The notes: generated by a model from the letters alone, not told the origin. Shown: positions 33,103 through 42,520, counted from the stretch's first letter. The stretch is DNA of 64,000 nt from an uncultured Porphyromonas sp. (GCF_905372525.1 NZ_CAJPPN010000006.1:9418-73417); one strand, 5' to 3'. Made by a program: numbers and translations.

Positions 33103-35157
33103 CTACCAGACGGCGATACGATCCTTAGGAGCGATGTACATCTTATCCTTAGGACGGATATTGAAGGCCTTGTAGAATGGAGCTATGTTCTTCAGTGCCT
33201 GATTGACACGAAGTATCCCTAGGCTGTGGGGGTCAAGCTTCGTCAGGCGGCGTACCTCCTGCTCGGTGATATTCTGTCCCCAGAGACGAGCATAGGCGAT
33301 ATAGAAGCGCTGAGCAGGGGTAAGCCCCTCGAGCTTCTTCGTTGGGCTATCTCCGCCAGCGATCTGCAGAGCGAGGTAGGCGATGGTCAGCCCTCCTTGG
33401 TCGGCGATGTTTTCCCCGAGGGTAAGCTCTCCGTTGGCATGCAGGCCTGGTGCGACGATGTTACCCGAGAACTGCTTCGCCAGGCGCTGTGTCGTTGCCT
33501 CGAACTTCTTGCGGTCCTCAGCGGTCCACCAGTTGTTCATGTTGCCATCCTTGTCGAAGTTGGCACCTTGGTCATCGAAGCCGTGGGTCATCTCGTGTCC
33601 GATGACGACACCGATAGCTCCATAGTTCACAGCGTCATCAGCATCCATATTGAAGAAAGGAGGCTGGAGGATACCTGCGGGGAAGCAGATCTCATTGGTC
33701 GTAGGCATGTAGTAGGCATTGACCTCCTGAGCGTTCATGAGCCAGCGTGTGCGGTCTACGGGTTTGCCGAGGTCCTTGAGGTTGTCCTGCTGGAAGAAGC
33801 GTACGGCAGCCTGTAGGTTCTCGTAGTAGGTCTTGGCTGCGTCGATCTCCATCGAGCTATAGTCCTTCCACTTGTCGGGATAGCCGATCTTCACGACGAA
33901 GCTACTGAGCTTCTCCTTGGCACGCTGCTTCGTCTCTGGGCTCATCCAGCTCAGGCCTTCTACACGCTGCCCAAGAGCTGTCTGTAGGTTCCTTACCAGC
34001 TGGAGCATACGCTCCTTAGCCTCGGGGGAGAAGTACTGCTTGACATAGATCTCACCCAGAGCCTCTCCTAGTAGACCCTCTACGGTGCTTAGGCTACGCT
34101 TCCAGCGTGGGTGCATCTCCTTCTTACCACTGAGTTGCTTACCGAAGAAGTCAAACTTTGCCTCCACAAACTCATCGCTCAGGGCATCGGCTGCCCCACT
34201 GACGGCTCGGGCTATGAGGAAGTCTCGGAGCTCCTCGAAGGCAACACCTGCATACCACTTGTCGAAGGCCTTGAAGAAGTCGAGCTGGGAGAAGTTAGCT
34301 CGCTCTAGCTCTAGCCCTCGAGCCTTGAAGTAGCCAGCCCAGTCGAAGCCCGTATGCTGCTGTGCGAAGTCCTGTATGCGGAGCATGTTGTAGTTACGCT
34401 CCGTGTCTCTGAGTTCCGTATTGGAGTAGGAGAACTGTGCCAGCTCGGTCTCTAGCTTCAGCGTATTGTGTGCTATACGCTGGGCATCGCTGGGGCTATA
34501 GCCTGCGAGCGTGAGCACACGTACGAGGTAGGCCTCGTAGCCAGAGCGGATCTTCTTCATCTCCTCGCTCTGCTCTACGTAGTAGTCTCGGGTATGTAGG
34601 CCTAGGGAGGTCTGTCCTAGGGCGAGGATGTTCATCGTACTATTCTTCTCGTCTGCCCCTACGTAGGAGGAGAAGAGAGTCCCCTCTCCATAGGTCTGAT
34701 CGAGCTCGGCAGCGAGGCGGAGTACGTCTACCTTGTCCCGGAGTTCGCCGAGGCGGGTGAGCTCGGCCTTGATGGGGGCAGCACCGAGGCGATTGCGTGT
34801 GACGCTATCCATCGCCTGATTGTAGAGGGTAGCTACACGATAGTTGTTAGTCCCCTTGACCTGCTCATGGGTCGTGAGCTCGGCGATGATCCTGTGCACC
34901 TGAGCTGTGGTCGTATCTCGGAGGACATCGAAGGTACCGAAGCGGCTATAGGCTGGCTTGAGGGGATTCTTACGTATCCATCCGCCATTGACATAGTGAT
35001 AGAAGTCCGTCTGTGGGCGGACGGCCTTGTCCATATCGGCGAAGTTGATGGCAGGGACCTTTGTCGTCCCTGCCTGCTGTGCGCTAGCTGTGCTGACAGC
35101 TCCTTGGGCTAGGAGTGCTCCTAGAGCGAGCGTGGTGATCGTTCTACTTATCTTCAT
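33103..35157 (-). CDS. pepO: M13-family metallopeptidase (PepO/neprilysin-like)
   Basis: A 684-residue exported zinc peptidase. A signal peptide ending near ASAQQ is followed by the helical M13 N-domain (PQTDFYHYVNGGWIRKNPL). The catalytic domain has VVIGHEMTHGFDDQGANFDKDG (zinc ligands in HEMTH, near residue 520), NEICFPAGILQPPFF and GENIADQGGLTIAY with the third ligand Glu. It ends at the family's short C-terminus, ending DRIAVW rather than the usual CxxW. It cleaves short peptides in the periplasm or at the surface. A TACATTTG box lies 56 bp upstream, and hairpins bound both ends, so it is a single-gene transcript. Confidence 0.95.
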   Translation of the reverse strand: MKISRTITTLALGALLAQGAVSTASAQQAGTTKVPAINFADMDKAVRPQTDFYHYVNGGWIRKNPLKPAYSRFGTFDVLRDTTTAQVHRIIAELTTHEQVKGTNNYRVATLYNQAMDSVTRNRLGAAPIKAELTRLGELRDKVDVLRLAAELDQTYGEGTLFSSYVGADEKNSTMNILALGQTSLGLHTRDYYVEQSEEMKKIRSGYEAYLVRVLTLAGYSPSDAQRIAHNTLKLETELAQFSYSNTELRDTERNYNMLRIQDFAQQHTGFDWAGYFKARGLELERANFSQLDFFKAFDKWYAGVAFEELRDFLIARAVSGAADALSDEFVEAKFDFFGKQLSGKKEMHPRWKRSLSTVEGLLGEALGEIYVKQYFSPEAKERMLQLVRNLQTALGQRVEGLSWMSPETKQRAKEKLSSFVVKIGYPDKWKDYSSMEIDAAKTYYENLQAAVRFFQQDNLKDLGKPVDRTRWLMNAQEVNAYYMPTTNEICFPAGILQPPFFNMDADDAVNYGAIGVVIGHEMTHGFDDQGANFDKDGNMNNWWTAEDRKKFEATTQRLAKQFSGNIVAPGLHANGELTLGENIADQGGLTIAYLALQIAGGDSPTKKLEGLTPAQRFYIAYARLWGQNITEQEVRRLTKLDPHSLGILRVNQALKNIAPFYKAFNIRPKDKMYIAPKDRIAVW

Positions 35158-35212
35158 GAGTCATATGTCTTAGAGGAGATGCTTTGCTCCCTATTGAGTC
35201 TCGTTGTGGGGA

Positions 35213-35220
35213 CAAATGTA
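35213..35220 (-). promoter_or_regulatory. -7 box of the pepO-type gene
   Basis: The minus strand reads TACATTTG, a perfect TAnnTTTG, 56 bp upstream of the start codon. Confidence 0.55.
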
Positions 35221-35252
35221 CATATTTTGTACCGCTCTTCCCCTAGAGTGTG

Positions 35253-35296
35253 ACCACCTCTACGCCCCTCCCCACATGGGAGGGTGTAGAGGTGGT
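35253..35296 (-). terminator. Two-part hairpin terminator after the M24 peptidase gene
   Basis: Outer stem ACCACCTCTAC/GTAGAGGTGGT (11 bp) encloses CCCTCCC/GGGAGGG (7 bp). It lies about 40 bp beyond the aminopeptidase stop codon and just upstream of the pepO promoter. Confidence 0.75.
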
Positions 35297-35336
35297 ATAG
35301 ATAGGTACAGTATACCTATGAAGGGTGAGGCCAGCC

Positions 35337-37121
35337 CTAGAGGGGAAGGGTCTTAGCACGTAGCCAGCTGGCCTCCTCTGCCGTGAGGTCGGGGGAGAGG
35401 GTCTGATAGACACGCTCCTGATAGGCATTGTACCAAGCGACCTCCTCGGCAGTCAGTAGCTCCTTCTTGACAAGCGTATTGTCGAGGTAGCAGAGGGTGA
35501 CGGTCTCGAAGCCAAAGAAACGTCCAAACTCGGTCTCCTCCCTTAGCTCCGTGACTACGAGGTTCTCGATGCGAATACCGTACTTACCCGAGCGGTAGAT
35601 GCCAGGCTCGTTGCTGGTGATCATCCCTATCTCGAGCTCAGTAGGATTGACCTCGGTACGGATGTTCTGTGGCCCTTCGTGCACGTTGAGGAAGTAGCCT
35701 ACGCCGTGTCCGGTACCATGACCATAGTTCAGCCCACGATCCCAGAGTGCCTTGCGGGCCAGGATGTCGAGCTGGCTACCACGTGTGCCCTCGGGGTACT
35801 GAGCCAGAGCGATCTGGATGTGTCCCTTCAGTACGAGCGTGTAGTCCGTGCGTAGCTCATCGCAGGGGGTGCTGAGGGCTATGGTACGTGTGATGTCCGT
35901 AGTCCCATCGAGGTATTGGCCTCCGCTGTCGAGTAGGAGTACGCCCTCGTTGCGTACGGTAGCCGATCCCTCGGCAGTAGCATGGTAGTGGACGATAGCT
36001 CCGTTGCCTAGATAGCCACAGATGGTAGCGAAGCTGTCTCCGTAGAAATTCTTCCCCTTGGCTCGGTGCTCGTTGAGTCGGATATCGAGCTCATGCTCGG
36101 TGTAGGTCTCACCCCGGGCTAGAGCCTCCTCGAGCCACTTGAAGAAGCGGGTCAGAGCTACCCCGTCACGAGCCATCACTGTACGTAGGTTGGAGAGCTC
36201 GGTCTCGTTCTTGATCGCCTTCAGCTGAGTGAGGGCAGATACCCCGATCACCTTGCGGCAGTGTGCTGGGATCTCGGCGTAGAGGCGGTAGGTGATCCGC
36301 TTAGGGTCTACGAGCAGACGTACATCATCGCCTAGTGAGCGGACGAAGCTGTCGATCTGGTAGTAGTCCTCGATGCGTACTCCATTCTCCGTTAGGGAGG
36401 CTCGTACCTCTGGTGTGACCTTCTCGGGCAGGACGAAGAGGACGGCCTCCTCGGCGCCTATGTAGCCGAAGCCGACCCCGACAGGGTTGTAGGCGACGTC
36501 ATAACCACGAATGTTGAAGACCCAGGCGAGCTCGTCGATCATAGTGATGATCGTAGCATTAGCCCCCTTGCTCAAGAGACGTGTGCGCACCTCGGCGATA
36601 CGCTCGGCCGCAGTACGCCCTGCATACTCGGCGGGGTGGACGAAGAGCGGCTTGCTGGGGATCGAGGGACGGTCTGGCCATATAGCCTCTAGTAAGTCTT
36701 GGTCTAGGCGGTACTCGATCCCGTAGACCTCCAGCTGACGCTTCGTATCCTCGACCTCCTGTGCTGATAGGCAGACACCATCGGCAGCGGCGATAGCTCC
36801 CGAGGGGAGCTCCTTGGCTAGGAAGCCCTCTATGCTGGGTGTCCCTGGGACGCCCATCTTGTAGAGGTCGATCGTCGAGCCCTCCAGCTGAGTCGTTGCC
36901 TGGAGAAAGTATCGGGAGTCGGTCCAGAGTCCAGCCTTGTCTAGGGTCACGACGACTGTGCCCGCCGAGCCATTGAAGCCACTGATCCAGCTCCTACCCT
37001 GCCAGCGGAGCGGGGTGTACTCGCTCAGGTGGGCGTCAGAGGAGGTGATGATGTAGGCGGAGATGCCCTTAGCCTTCATCTCTTGGCGAAGGCGTGCCAA
37101 GCGTTCTGTGATTACACTCAT
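35337..37121 (-). CDS. pepP: Xaa-Pro aminopeptidase (M24B, aminopeptidase P)
   Basis: A 594-residue three-domain enzyme: two creatinase-like N-terminal domains (about 1-300) and a 'pita-bread' metallopeptidase domain. Metal ligands appear in LLDSGGQYLDGTTDITRTI, GTGHGVGYFLNVHEGP, ITSNEPGIY and IRIENLVV, in family order. It removes N-terminal residues preceding proline. There is no signal peptide, so it is cytoplasmic. The length fits the long eukaryote-like aminopeptidase P common in Bacteroidota. It follows DUF4301 by 63 bp and ends at a double hairpin. Confidence 0.94.
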   Translation of the reverse strand: MSVITERLARLRQEMKAKGISAYIITSSDAHLSEYTPLRWQGRSWISGFNGSAGTVVVTLDKAGLWTDSRYFLQATTQLEGSTIDLYKMGVPGTPSIEGFLAKELPSGAIAAADGVCLSAQEVEDTKRQLEVYGIEYRLDQDLLEAIWPDRPSIPSKPLFVHPAEYAGRTAAERIAEVRTRLLSKGANATIITMIDELAWVFNIRGYDVAYNPVGVGFGYIGAEEAVLFVLPEKVTPEVRASLTENGVRIEDYYQIDSFVRSLGDDVRLLVDPKRITYRLYAEIPAHCRKVIGVSALTQLKAIKNETELSNLRTVMARDGVALTRFFKWLEEALARGETYTEHELDIRLNEHRAKGKNFYGDSFATICGYLGNGAIVHYHATAEGSATVRNEGVLLLDSGGQYLDGTTDITRTIALSTPCDELRTDYTLVLKGHIQIALAQYPEGTRGSQLDILARKALWDRGLNYGHGTGHGVGYFLNVHEGPQNIRTEVNPTELEIGMITSNEPGIYRSGKYGIRIENLVVTELREETEFGRFFGFETVTLCYLDNTLVKKELLTAEEVAWYNAYQERVYQTLSPDLTAEEASWLRAKTLPL

Positions 37122-37184
37122 AGTGATTGATGTTATTTGGATGTATCCTAATATAATGTCTATGTCCTGCCGTGGCGTGAGGTG

Positions 37185-38735
37185 CTAGCCCCGGCTCTGG
37201 TGCTCGCTGCGCAGGAGGTCGTTGACCTCCTTGACGGGGTTGAAGGTCTCGAGGGGAACCTCCACGAAGAGCGTGTTCCAGTCGTGCATCGCTCCGTTCC
37301 ATAGCCCAGGCAGCTCTAGTGCGAGGAGCTCCTCCCCGCCAACGCTCTTGTGAGCAACAAAGGCTGTACGGGGGTTGACGTACTTCGTCAGGTCAAAGGG
37401 CTCGCCCTTGTAGTCTCGGATCGCACAGACGAGGTCTACGGGGTTGAAGTAGCTCCCAGCCTCGAAGTAGGCACGCTGCGTCGCATCATTCATATTGATC
37501 TGGCTGCTCTCCAGGATCTGGAGCGAGCTACTACCATCGACCTCTCGGATGATGAAGGGCCCTCCCCCGGGCTCACCCTCGTTGCGTACCATGCCACAGA
37601 CACGTATGGGGCGGTTAAGCTTACCCTGTATCCAGGTCGTTAGGCTCTGATCATCTCGCTCTAGGGAGTCGGGGAGAGTGATACAGAGCTGGCTGTCCAT
37701 GAAGGCGATGATCTCCTCTAGGAGTGCGTGCGAGGGCTTGCCCCGATCGAGCTGTCTTAGGTAGCTGAAGATCTGCCGACGTACCCCGATGAGTATCCCA
37801 CCGAGGAACTTCTTGTAGATCACCGTCGCACTCTTGTACTGGTCGAGGACGACGTTGTCGATGTTCTTGATGAAGACGACATCGGCTGGGAGTGTCCCGA
37901 GGTTGCGGATGAGGGCGCCATGACCCCCAGGACGGAAGAGGAGTCGCCCGTCTGCCTTCCTGAAGAGACTACCATCTGGGTGTAGTGCTAGGGTGTCGGT
38001 CGAGGGGTGTTGCTCGCTGAAGTCTATGTGGTAGAGTACCCCATAGTGCTCCTCATAGCTGGTCTTGACACTAGAGAGGAGGGACTCGAAGTCTCTGAGG
38101 TGCTCCGGAGAGACGGTGAAGTGTAGACGGACGTGTCCATCCCGATCCTTGGCATAGAGTGCTCCCTCGACGAGGTGCTCCTCGGCGGCCGTGCGGGTGT
38201 AGTCCTTGTACTTGTGGAAGAGGAGGAGCCCCTTAGGCTTAGCTCCATAGCCTAGTCCCTTGGGTAGGAGGAGGTTCTCCACGATGGCACGATAGTCTCC
38301 CGAGGCGATGAGCTTGGGGATGGTCTTCCAGTTGTTGCGTAGGCAGACTTCGTTGAGACTCTCATAGAAGGCAAAGCTACTGATGTGGTCAAAGAAGTAC
38401 TGTTCGGCGGGCTTCTCGGGTTGGGTGTAGGGGGCGTCGAGGAAGTTGTAGAGCATCTTGAACATCCGAGAGGCTGCCCCTGAGGCCGGAGTCATCTTAT
38501 ACACATGGGCTTCACCCGAGAGGAGGTACTCCTCCCACAGATCCATATATCGAGCCTGCTCCTCAGCCTCGACACGGATGATCCCTCGCTCAAGTGAAGC
38601 CGAGGCAATGATGCTGAGGTAGGGGAAGCCACTACGGATATCGTGCACCTGTGCCTCGGCCTCCTCTACGGAGATACCTCGTAGCTGGAGCTCCTCGATG
38701 TCCTCTGGGCTAAATAAAACACTGTCCATAATCAT
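37185..38735 (-). CDS. DUF4301-family protein
   Basis: A 516-residue cytoplasmic protein. SPEDIEELQLRGISVEEAE starts it; the glycine-rich VYKMTPASGAASRMFKMLYNFL resembles the nucleotide-binding loop of sugar nucleotidyltransferases; LFRPGGHGALIRNLG and VVFIKNIDN follow. DUF4301 is found mainly in Bacteroidota and is, from its motifs, distantly related to nucleotidyltransferases, but no reaction is established. It lies upstream of pepP. A near-consensus TAACTTTA box at 38828-38835 on the minus strand, next to repeat copy 3, may be its promoter. Confidence 0.8.
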   Translation of the reverse strand: MIMDSVLFSPEDIEELQLRGISVEEAEAQVHDIRSGFPYLSIIASASLERGIIRVEAEEQARYMDLWEEYLLSGEAHVYKMTPASGAASRMFKMLYNFLDAPYTQPEKPAEQYFFDHISSFAFYESLNEVCLRNNWKTIPKLIASGDYRAIVENLLLPKGLGYGAKPKGLLLFHKYKDYTRTAAEEHLVEGALYAKDRDGHVRLHFTVSPEHLRDFESLLSSVKTSYEEHYGVLYHIDFSEQHPSTDTLALHPDGSLFRKADGRLLFRPGGHGALIRNLGTLPADVVFIKNIDNVVLDQYKSATVIYKKFLGGILIGVRRQIFSYLRQLDRGKPSHALLEEIIAFMDSQLCITLPDSLERDDQSLTTWIQGKLNRPIRVCGMVRNEGEPGGGPFIIREVDGSSSLQILESSQINMNDATQRAYFEAGSYFNPVDLVCAIRDYKGEPFDLTKYVNPRTAFVAHKSVGGEELLALELPGLWNGAMHDWNTLFVEVPLETFNPVKEVNDLLRSEHQSRG

Positions 38736-38871
38736 GAGTCCTAAATTAAGCTGTGTAGCTGTGTCACGCTCGTACGATCCTCCGCCCGTATGGACTCTGG
38801 GTACGATACGTCACAGAATGGTCACCGTAAAGTTAGTGAATAACTACATACGGCGTTCTCCCTAGAGGACG

Positions 38872-39165
38872 GACGCATGAAATCCCTATAGACTGAGGAC
38901 AAGATGATCGAGGAGCACAACCTCAGGTAGAAACATCCGCCCTATAGGTGCAGATTCACTCGGTATAGACCGACTACCTAGGAGCGAAAAGTATACACGT
39001 GTGTACACCTTTGTGTACCTGCGTGTATACAAGAGTGTACCTGCGTGTACACAACATCGCTCTAAGTAGGACCTCCGCAGGGGGCTCGTATGAGCATCCC
39101 TTGGGGCTAAGCTCAGGTACTGCTAGAGCCTATGCCTAAGGCTTCTCAGAGTTCGTAATAAGCCC
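38872..39165 (+). repeat. 22-bp-unit palindromic repeat element, copy 3
   Basis: The best complete copy, about 294 bp. The left arm 38872-38990 begins GACGCATGAAATC and ends CTACCTAGGAGCG. The array 38992-39057 has three 22-bp units (starts 38992, 39014 and 39036). The right arm begins CATCGCTCTAAGTAGG (39056 on) and can be followed to AAGGCTTCTCAG..AATAAGCC near 39165. Left arm aligns base for base, almost without gaps, with copy 5, and with the complement of copy 2. It occupies the gap upstream of the DUF4301 gene. Confidence 0.88.
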
Positions 39166-39277
39166 CCCGAGGAGTCTGAGAGAGCGAAGTACCCAACGGG
39201 TACATACAATGGGTGCTGTTTCCCCGGGAGCTCAATCAGGAAAGGGTACTTAGAGCACAGAAATGCTCCTATATAAA

Positions 39278-39316
39278 GAATGTCCCCGCCACCTTAGGTA
39301 GGTGGCGGGGACGTTC
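39278..39316. terminator. Family hairpin A (copy 2), terminator-like
   Basis: A 16-bp stem with one G-T wobble: the left arm holds TGTCCCCGCCACC and the right arm GGTGGCGGGGACGTTC; a 7-nt loop separates them. Same family as 26470-26508 and 55028-55060. It lies about 260 bp beyond the surface-lipoprotein stop codon; the intervening 39317-39579 shows no gene. Confidence 0.7.
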
Positions 39317-39579
39317 ATGCGGAGTCCGCTGAAGGAGGATAGAGGTTACCGCTGTCGAGTTATCTGGGTCGGTGTCACAATGCCACCCGTGACCCAATAG
39401 CGAGGAGGGAAAGAGCCTCTGTAGGGTAAGAAGCTGCTAGAGCTCCCCTCCATCCTCAAGCTCCTCGAACTCCCCCTCGACAGAGAAGAAGACGAGAAGA
39501 GACGGGCCTAGGTGTATGAGCTGGGTGGCCTCTGCCCACGGGCTGTCATAGGGTAGTCGTTCCATAGTATCAGCGTGTA

Positions 39580-41358
39580 CTAGAGGTCCCTGAATAGGCG
39601 GACGCAGGCATAGTTGGTTGGGGCTCCGAAAGTGCCATGTGCAAACCAAAATCTATTTAATCCAAGGATCTTATGGTAGTCCTTATACTGGCTGTGGTAC
39701 GGAAAGCATAAAGTGCTCGTCCAATAGTAGAATGCCACTCCAGGCTCGAGGGGATGGTGAGGATCCTTGTTTTGTGGAGCCCATCTCCCCGCCATTGGTA
39801 AGTGGCGGACGATCACATTAGTATGTCTGCCCCACCAACTCTCTGAGGAGATATCGTCAATCCCCTCATGAGCCCCTGGACCTAAGTAACAAGACTTGAC
39901 TACAGCCCTTCCTCCCTCTGTACTATATCTCCATGCGCTATAGCATCGACTATTAGATGAGGCTTGGAAGCGTGTAGCATAGCAGATGGAATGAGGGAAA
40001 TCCCTTTTGTAAGAAGACTGTATCGTTCGTTTTTCCCCACCCTCTTGGACTTCTTCGCTCTCCTTAGATCGTTCACTGTTCCTGCCGCCGTACTCTCGCT
40101 CAAAGGCAAAGCCAGCACCCATCACTGTTGTCCAGTCCCGCTCGGTAGGTAGTCGCCATCCCGGTATCCTCTTTCCGAGCTCCTCTGCCTCCCGATAATA
40201 GTAGAGTTGAAGGGTGGTATTACTGAAGTCTCTAGTTCGGGCTGCATGAGGATATGCACCCGTGTAGTTCATCTCATCCACTTGCTCAAGGGGATTTCCA
40301 GCAGGAAGTATCCGGGGGTGTATGGTAAGGCAGATACCGTCTCGAAGTGTCTTGCTGGGAGGAGTAATATACGCTCCGAGAGTCGAGAAGAGGGGGGATG
40401 AAGTATGCCTCTGTCGCTCGGAGACACGATCTCGCACCGTAGCCTTGGTTACCGAGAGAGCATGGGCTCCCCATAGGCTGATCCTATTAGGCATCATCCA
40501 GAGGTAGTAGTAGGCATCGTCATCCTCCCCAGCAGACATATCCCTGGTGGGTTGCTCTAACTCATATTTACGTACCCATCCCTGCTCTGATAGCTCATCA
40601 TCGAAGCTCCACCGAGGGGGCTCACCGTAGGAGATGTTGAGATCGAAGGAGCCCTTAGAGTCGCAGATACGTGACTGGATTTCATATCCGTATACTTGGA
40701 TATGGGCGTAAGGGAGTGCATTGGAGGCTCGTATTCGGAATAGGGTTCCTTGGGGTCTGAAGGTGAGTTTCTCCTTCGCCCCTGCATCATAGCTCCCATT
40801 GGGCTGTTTTCGTAGCTCGAGCTCAACCCATTGGGAGATGTAGGGGACTTCGAGACCGATACTGTGTCCCACCGTCACCCGCTTGAGGGGAGAGGCTCCG
40901 CTATCAAAGTGTACTCTCCCAGACCCTTCATTAAGTTGGCCACCGATAAGAGCCATTAGATACCATCTATGTCCACCATCGGGAGAGAAGTCTTGTTGAT
41001 TGGCTCTTAGGCGTATTTCGGAGAGTTCTAGCTTGAGCTGGTTGTCCCCTTTGACCTTGAACTCTGCAGTAACGAACGTAGCAGGAATGTTAGGGTCTTC
41101 ACAGCGGACGACGCAGTGGATGGGAATGAATGGGGTCGAAAGGTGTACTTTAGGGAGTCCCTTAGGATCTACCTTGTAGTCTAGGTAGCGAGCTTCGTTT
41201 AGCTTCCCCTCAAGGGAGAGCCTGATCATACACGTATCGCTGGATAGGCGAGTGTTGTTGTCCTTTGTCTTTGGCTCGTCTACGAGTCCCCTGCTACAGG
41301 CATTGAGTGAGCAGAGGATAGAGAGTAAGATGAGATAGAGCCTTACCTTTGTCTTCAT
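39580..41358 (-). CDS. Large surface lipoprotein with C-terminal FISUMP-like domain, possibly fimbria-related
   Basis: A 592-residue lipoprotein (lipobox CSLNAC, Cys21). The N-terminal 300 residues are beta-rich without a motif I can name with certainty; their layout (an early GLVDEPKTKDNNTRLSSDT, then a long jellyroll-like stretch) recalls Mfa/Fim accessory proteins. The C-terminal 200 residues carry GWRLPTERDW, FYYWTSTLCF and NYACVRLFRD. These match the pattern of the FISUMP (Fib_succ_major) domain seen at the end of Bacteroidota fimbrial tip proteins and other surface lipoproteins. No fimbrillin genes are adjacent. A -7 box 326 bp upstream implies a long leader. Function unknown; anchoring at the surface is likely. 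Confidence 0.7.
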   Translation of the reverse strand: MKTKVRLYLILLSILCSLNACSRGLVDEPKTKDNNTRLSSDTCMIRLSLEGKLNEARYLDYKVDPKGLPKVHLSTPFIPIHCVVRCEDPNIPATFVTAEFKVKGDNQLKLELSEIRLRANQQDFSPDGGHRWYLMALIGGQLNEGSGRVHFDSGASPLKRVTVGHSIGLEVPYISQWVELELRKQPNGSYDAGAKEKLTFRPQGTLFRIRASNALPYAHIQVYGYEIQSRICDSKGSFDLNISYGEPPRWSFDDELSEQGWVRKYELEQPTRDMSAGEDDDAYYYLWMMPNRISLWGAHALSVTKATVRDRVSERQRHTSSPLFSTLGAYITPPSKTLRDGICLTIHPRILPAGNPLEQVDEMNYTGAYPHAARTRDFSNTTLQLYYYREAEELGKRIPGWRLPTERDWTTVMGAGFAFEREYGGRNSERSKESEEVQEGGEKRTIQSSYKRDFPHSICYATRFQASSNSRCYSAWRYSTEGGRAVVKSCYLGPGAHEGIDDISSESWWGRHTNVIVRHLPMAGRWAPQNKDPHHPLEPGVAFYYWTSTLCFPYHSQYKDYHKILGLNRFWFAHGTFGAPTNYACVRLFRDL

Positions 41359-41858
41359 TGTCTTTTGTGGATATGCGTGTTTATTATGATAGATGGTTCA
41401 CCAGATTTGATGGTGCAAGTAGTCTGTGGGGCAGGTGCGAGGTCGTCATGCCCAGTACGAGAGACACCGCATAGCGTAGACAGCCGAAGGTACAGAGATG
41501 TATGATATACTCTGACCTGTGACTGTGCCACGTCGGTGTGCCCCCCTCGAGGAAGAGAGGGTGATAGATGTGCTTGGAGCACCCTAGGGGAGCTGTAGCA
41601 GTGAGGTAGGTGCTAAGGGGAGCGTGTGTTCGTAGTGTGTCCTCAGGCATCCTAGCAAGACCCTTGATAGGGAAATGCGGGTGCAAATGTAGTCAAATTC
41701 CTTGGCTCTACACTCCTTCGACCAACTTGTCTCCTGCCTCATGCCCTCCTTGATGAGACAAACGAGGAGAAGATAGTGTGGAGGGATAGAGGGGAGATAA
41801 GGCTTGGTGTATGCAGGCTGGTATATCCCCCCTATCGGAGAATATATGCGAGGAGGGC
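41359..41858 (-). other. 500-bp gap: long 5' leader region of the surface lipoprotein gene
   Basis: No convincing gene. A perfect TAnnTTTG box on the minus strand (41684-41691) is the only promoter-like element, placing a leader of about 320 nt before the lipoprotein start. Reading frames in the leader show no family pattern. Confidence 0.45.
41684..41691 (-). promoter_or_regulatory. -7 box upstream of the surface lipoprotein gene
   Basis: The minus strand reads TACATTTG. A TTTG also lies just 4 bp upstream, too close to be the -33 element. About 326 bp before the start codon at 41358. Confidence 0.45.
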
Positions 41859-42509
41859 TTAGCTCTCTCGCTTGTTGGAGAGCTGTGCCATCAGGTCAGA
41901 GAGAGAGCTATCGCCCTTGGAGGAGGCAAGCTGAGCATGTGTCTGGCAGAGGTGGCCGAGGAGTAGATCGAGGACCGTCCTTTGCTCCTGCTCTAGGGGC
42001 TGGGAGACGAGCATAGCTGCTAGACGTAGCTGAGGGAGTACCTTGGCGAGCTCTGCACGTCCTAGAGGGGTGATGGAGACGAGCACACTCCTGCGGTCTC
42101 GCTCATCGGGACTCTCCTGGACGAGTCCCTTCGCTGCTAGTCTCCGTATGACCTCTGCCCCGGTAGTCTTCTCGATCGCATTGAGGGTATTGAGAGCAGT
42201 CTTGGATAGAGGCCCTCCCATCAGGCTGACGAGGTAGGAATACTCCTCTTCGCTCTGTAAGAGCTGAGACACGGCGAGGGCACGCTTGATATAGCTCCTT
42301 GAGTAGCGTTGTAGGAGACTGAGCTGTCGAGCGATCGATACCTCATGAGATAGAGGTGTAGGAGAGCTCTGTAGTGTCGGTCGGTCGTGTAGGAGACTGC
42401 TGGCAAAGGCGATGAAGCTCTGTAGACTGAGCTCCTGCTCCGAGGGAAAGGCCTCCTCGAAGAGCTCCAGATAGTCGAGTAGCTCTGTGAGTAGTCGTTT
42501 ACTTCTCAT
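41859..42509 (-). CDS. MarR-family transcriptional regulator
   Basis: A 216-residue winged-helix protein. The DNA-binding region (about 105-160) reads LNAIEKTTGAEVIRRLAAKG with the wing QESPDERDRRSVLVSITPLGRAELAKV, the DxRxxxxxLTxxG pattern of MarR. Longer than many MarR proteins because of N- and C-terminal helices. It is last in a minus-strand run cysS-GT2-DUF5106-marR, 11 bp after the lipoprotein gene. Ligand and targets are unknown; no divergent target gene is adjacent. Confidence 0.85.
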   Translation of the reverse strand: MRSKRLLTELLDYLELFEEAFPSEQELSLQSFIAFASSLLHDRPTLQSSPTPLSHEVSIARQLSLLQRYSRSYIKRALAVSQLLQSEEEYSYLVSLMGGPLSKTALNTLNAIEKTTGAEVIRRLAAKGLVQESPDERDRRSVLVSITPLGRAELAKVLPQLRLAAMLVSQPLEQEQRTVLDLLLGHLCQTHAQLASSKGDSSLSDLMAQLSNKRES

Positions 42510-42520
42510 CCAAGGGGAGG

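Noticed and set aside
39437..39649. Minus-strand 70-codon frame overlapping the end of the surface lipoprotein gene
   Set aside because: It overlaps the real gene in another frame, has no domain and no promoter, and looks like a shadow frame.
41384..41686. Minus-strand 100-codon frame in the leader of the surface lipoprotein gene
   Set aside because: Starts inside the -7 promoter box and has no recognisable protein pattern; more likely an untranslated leader.
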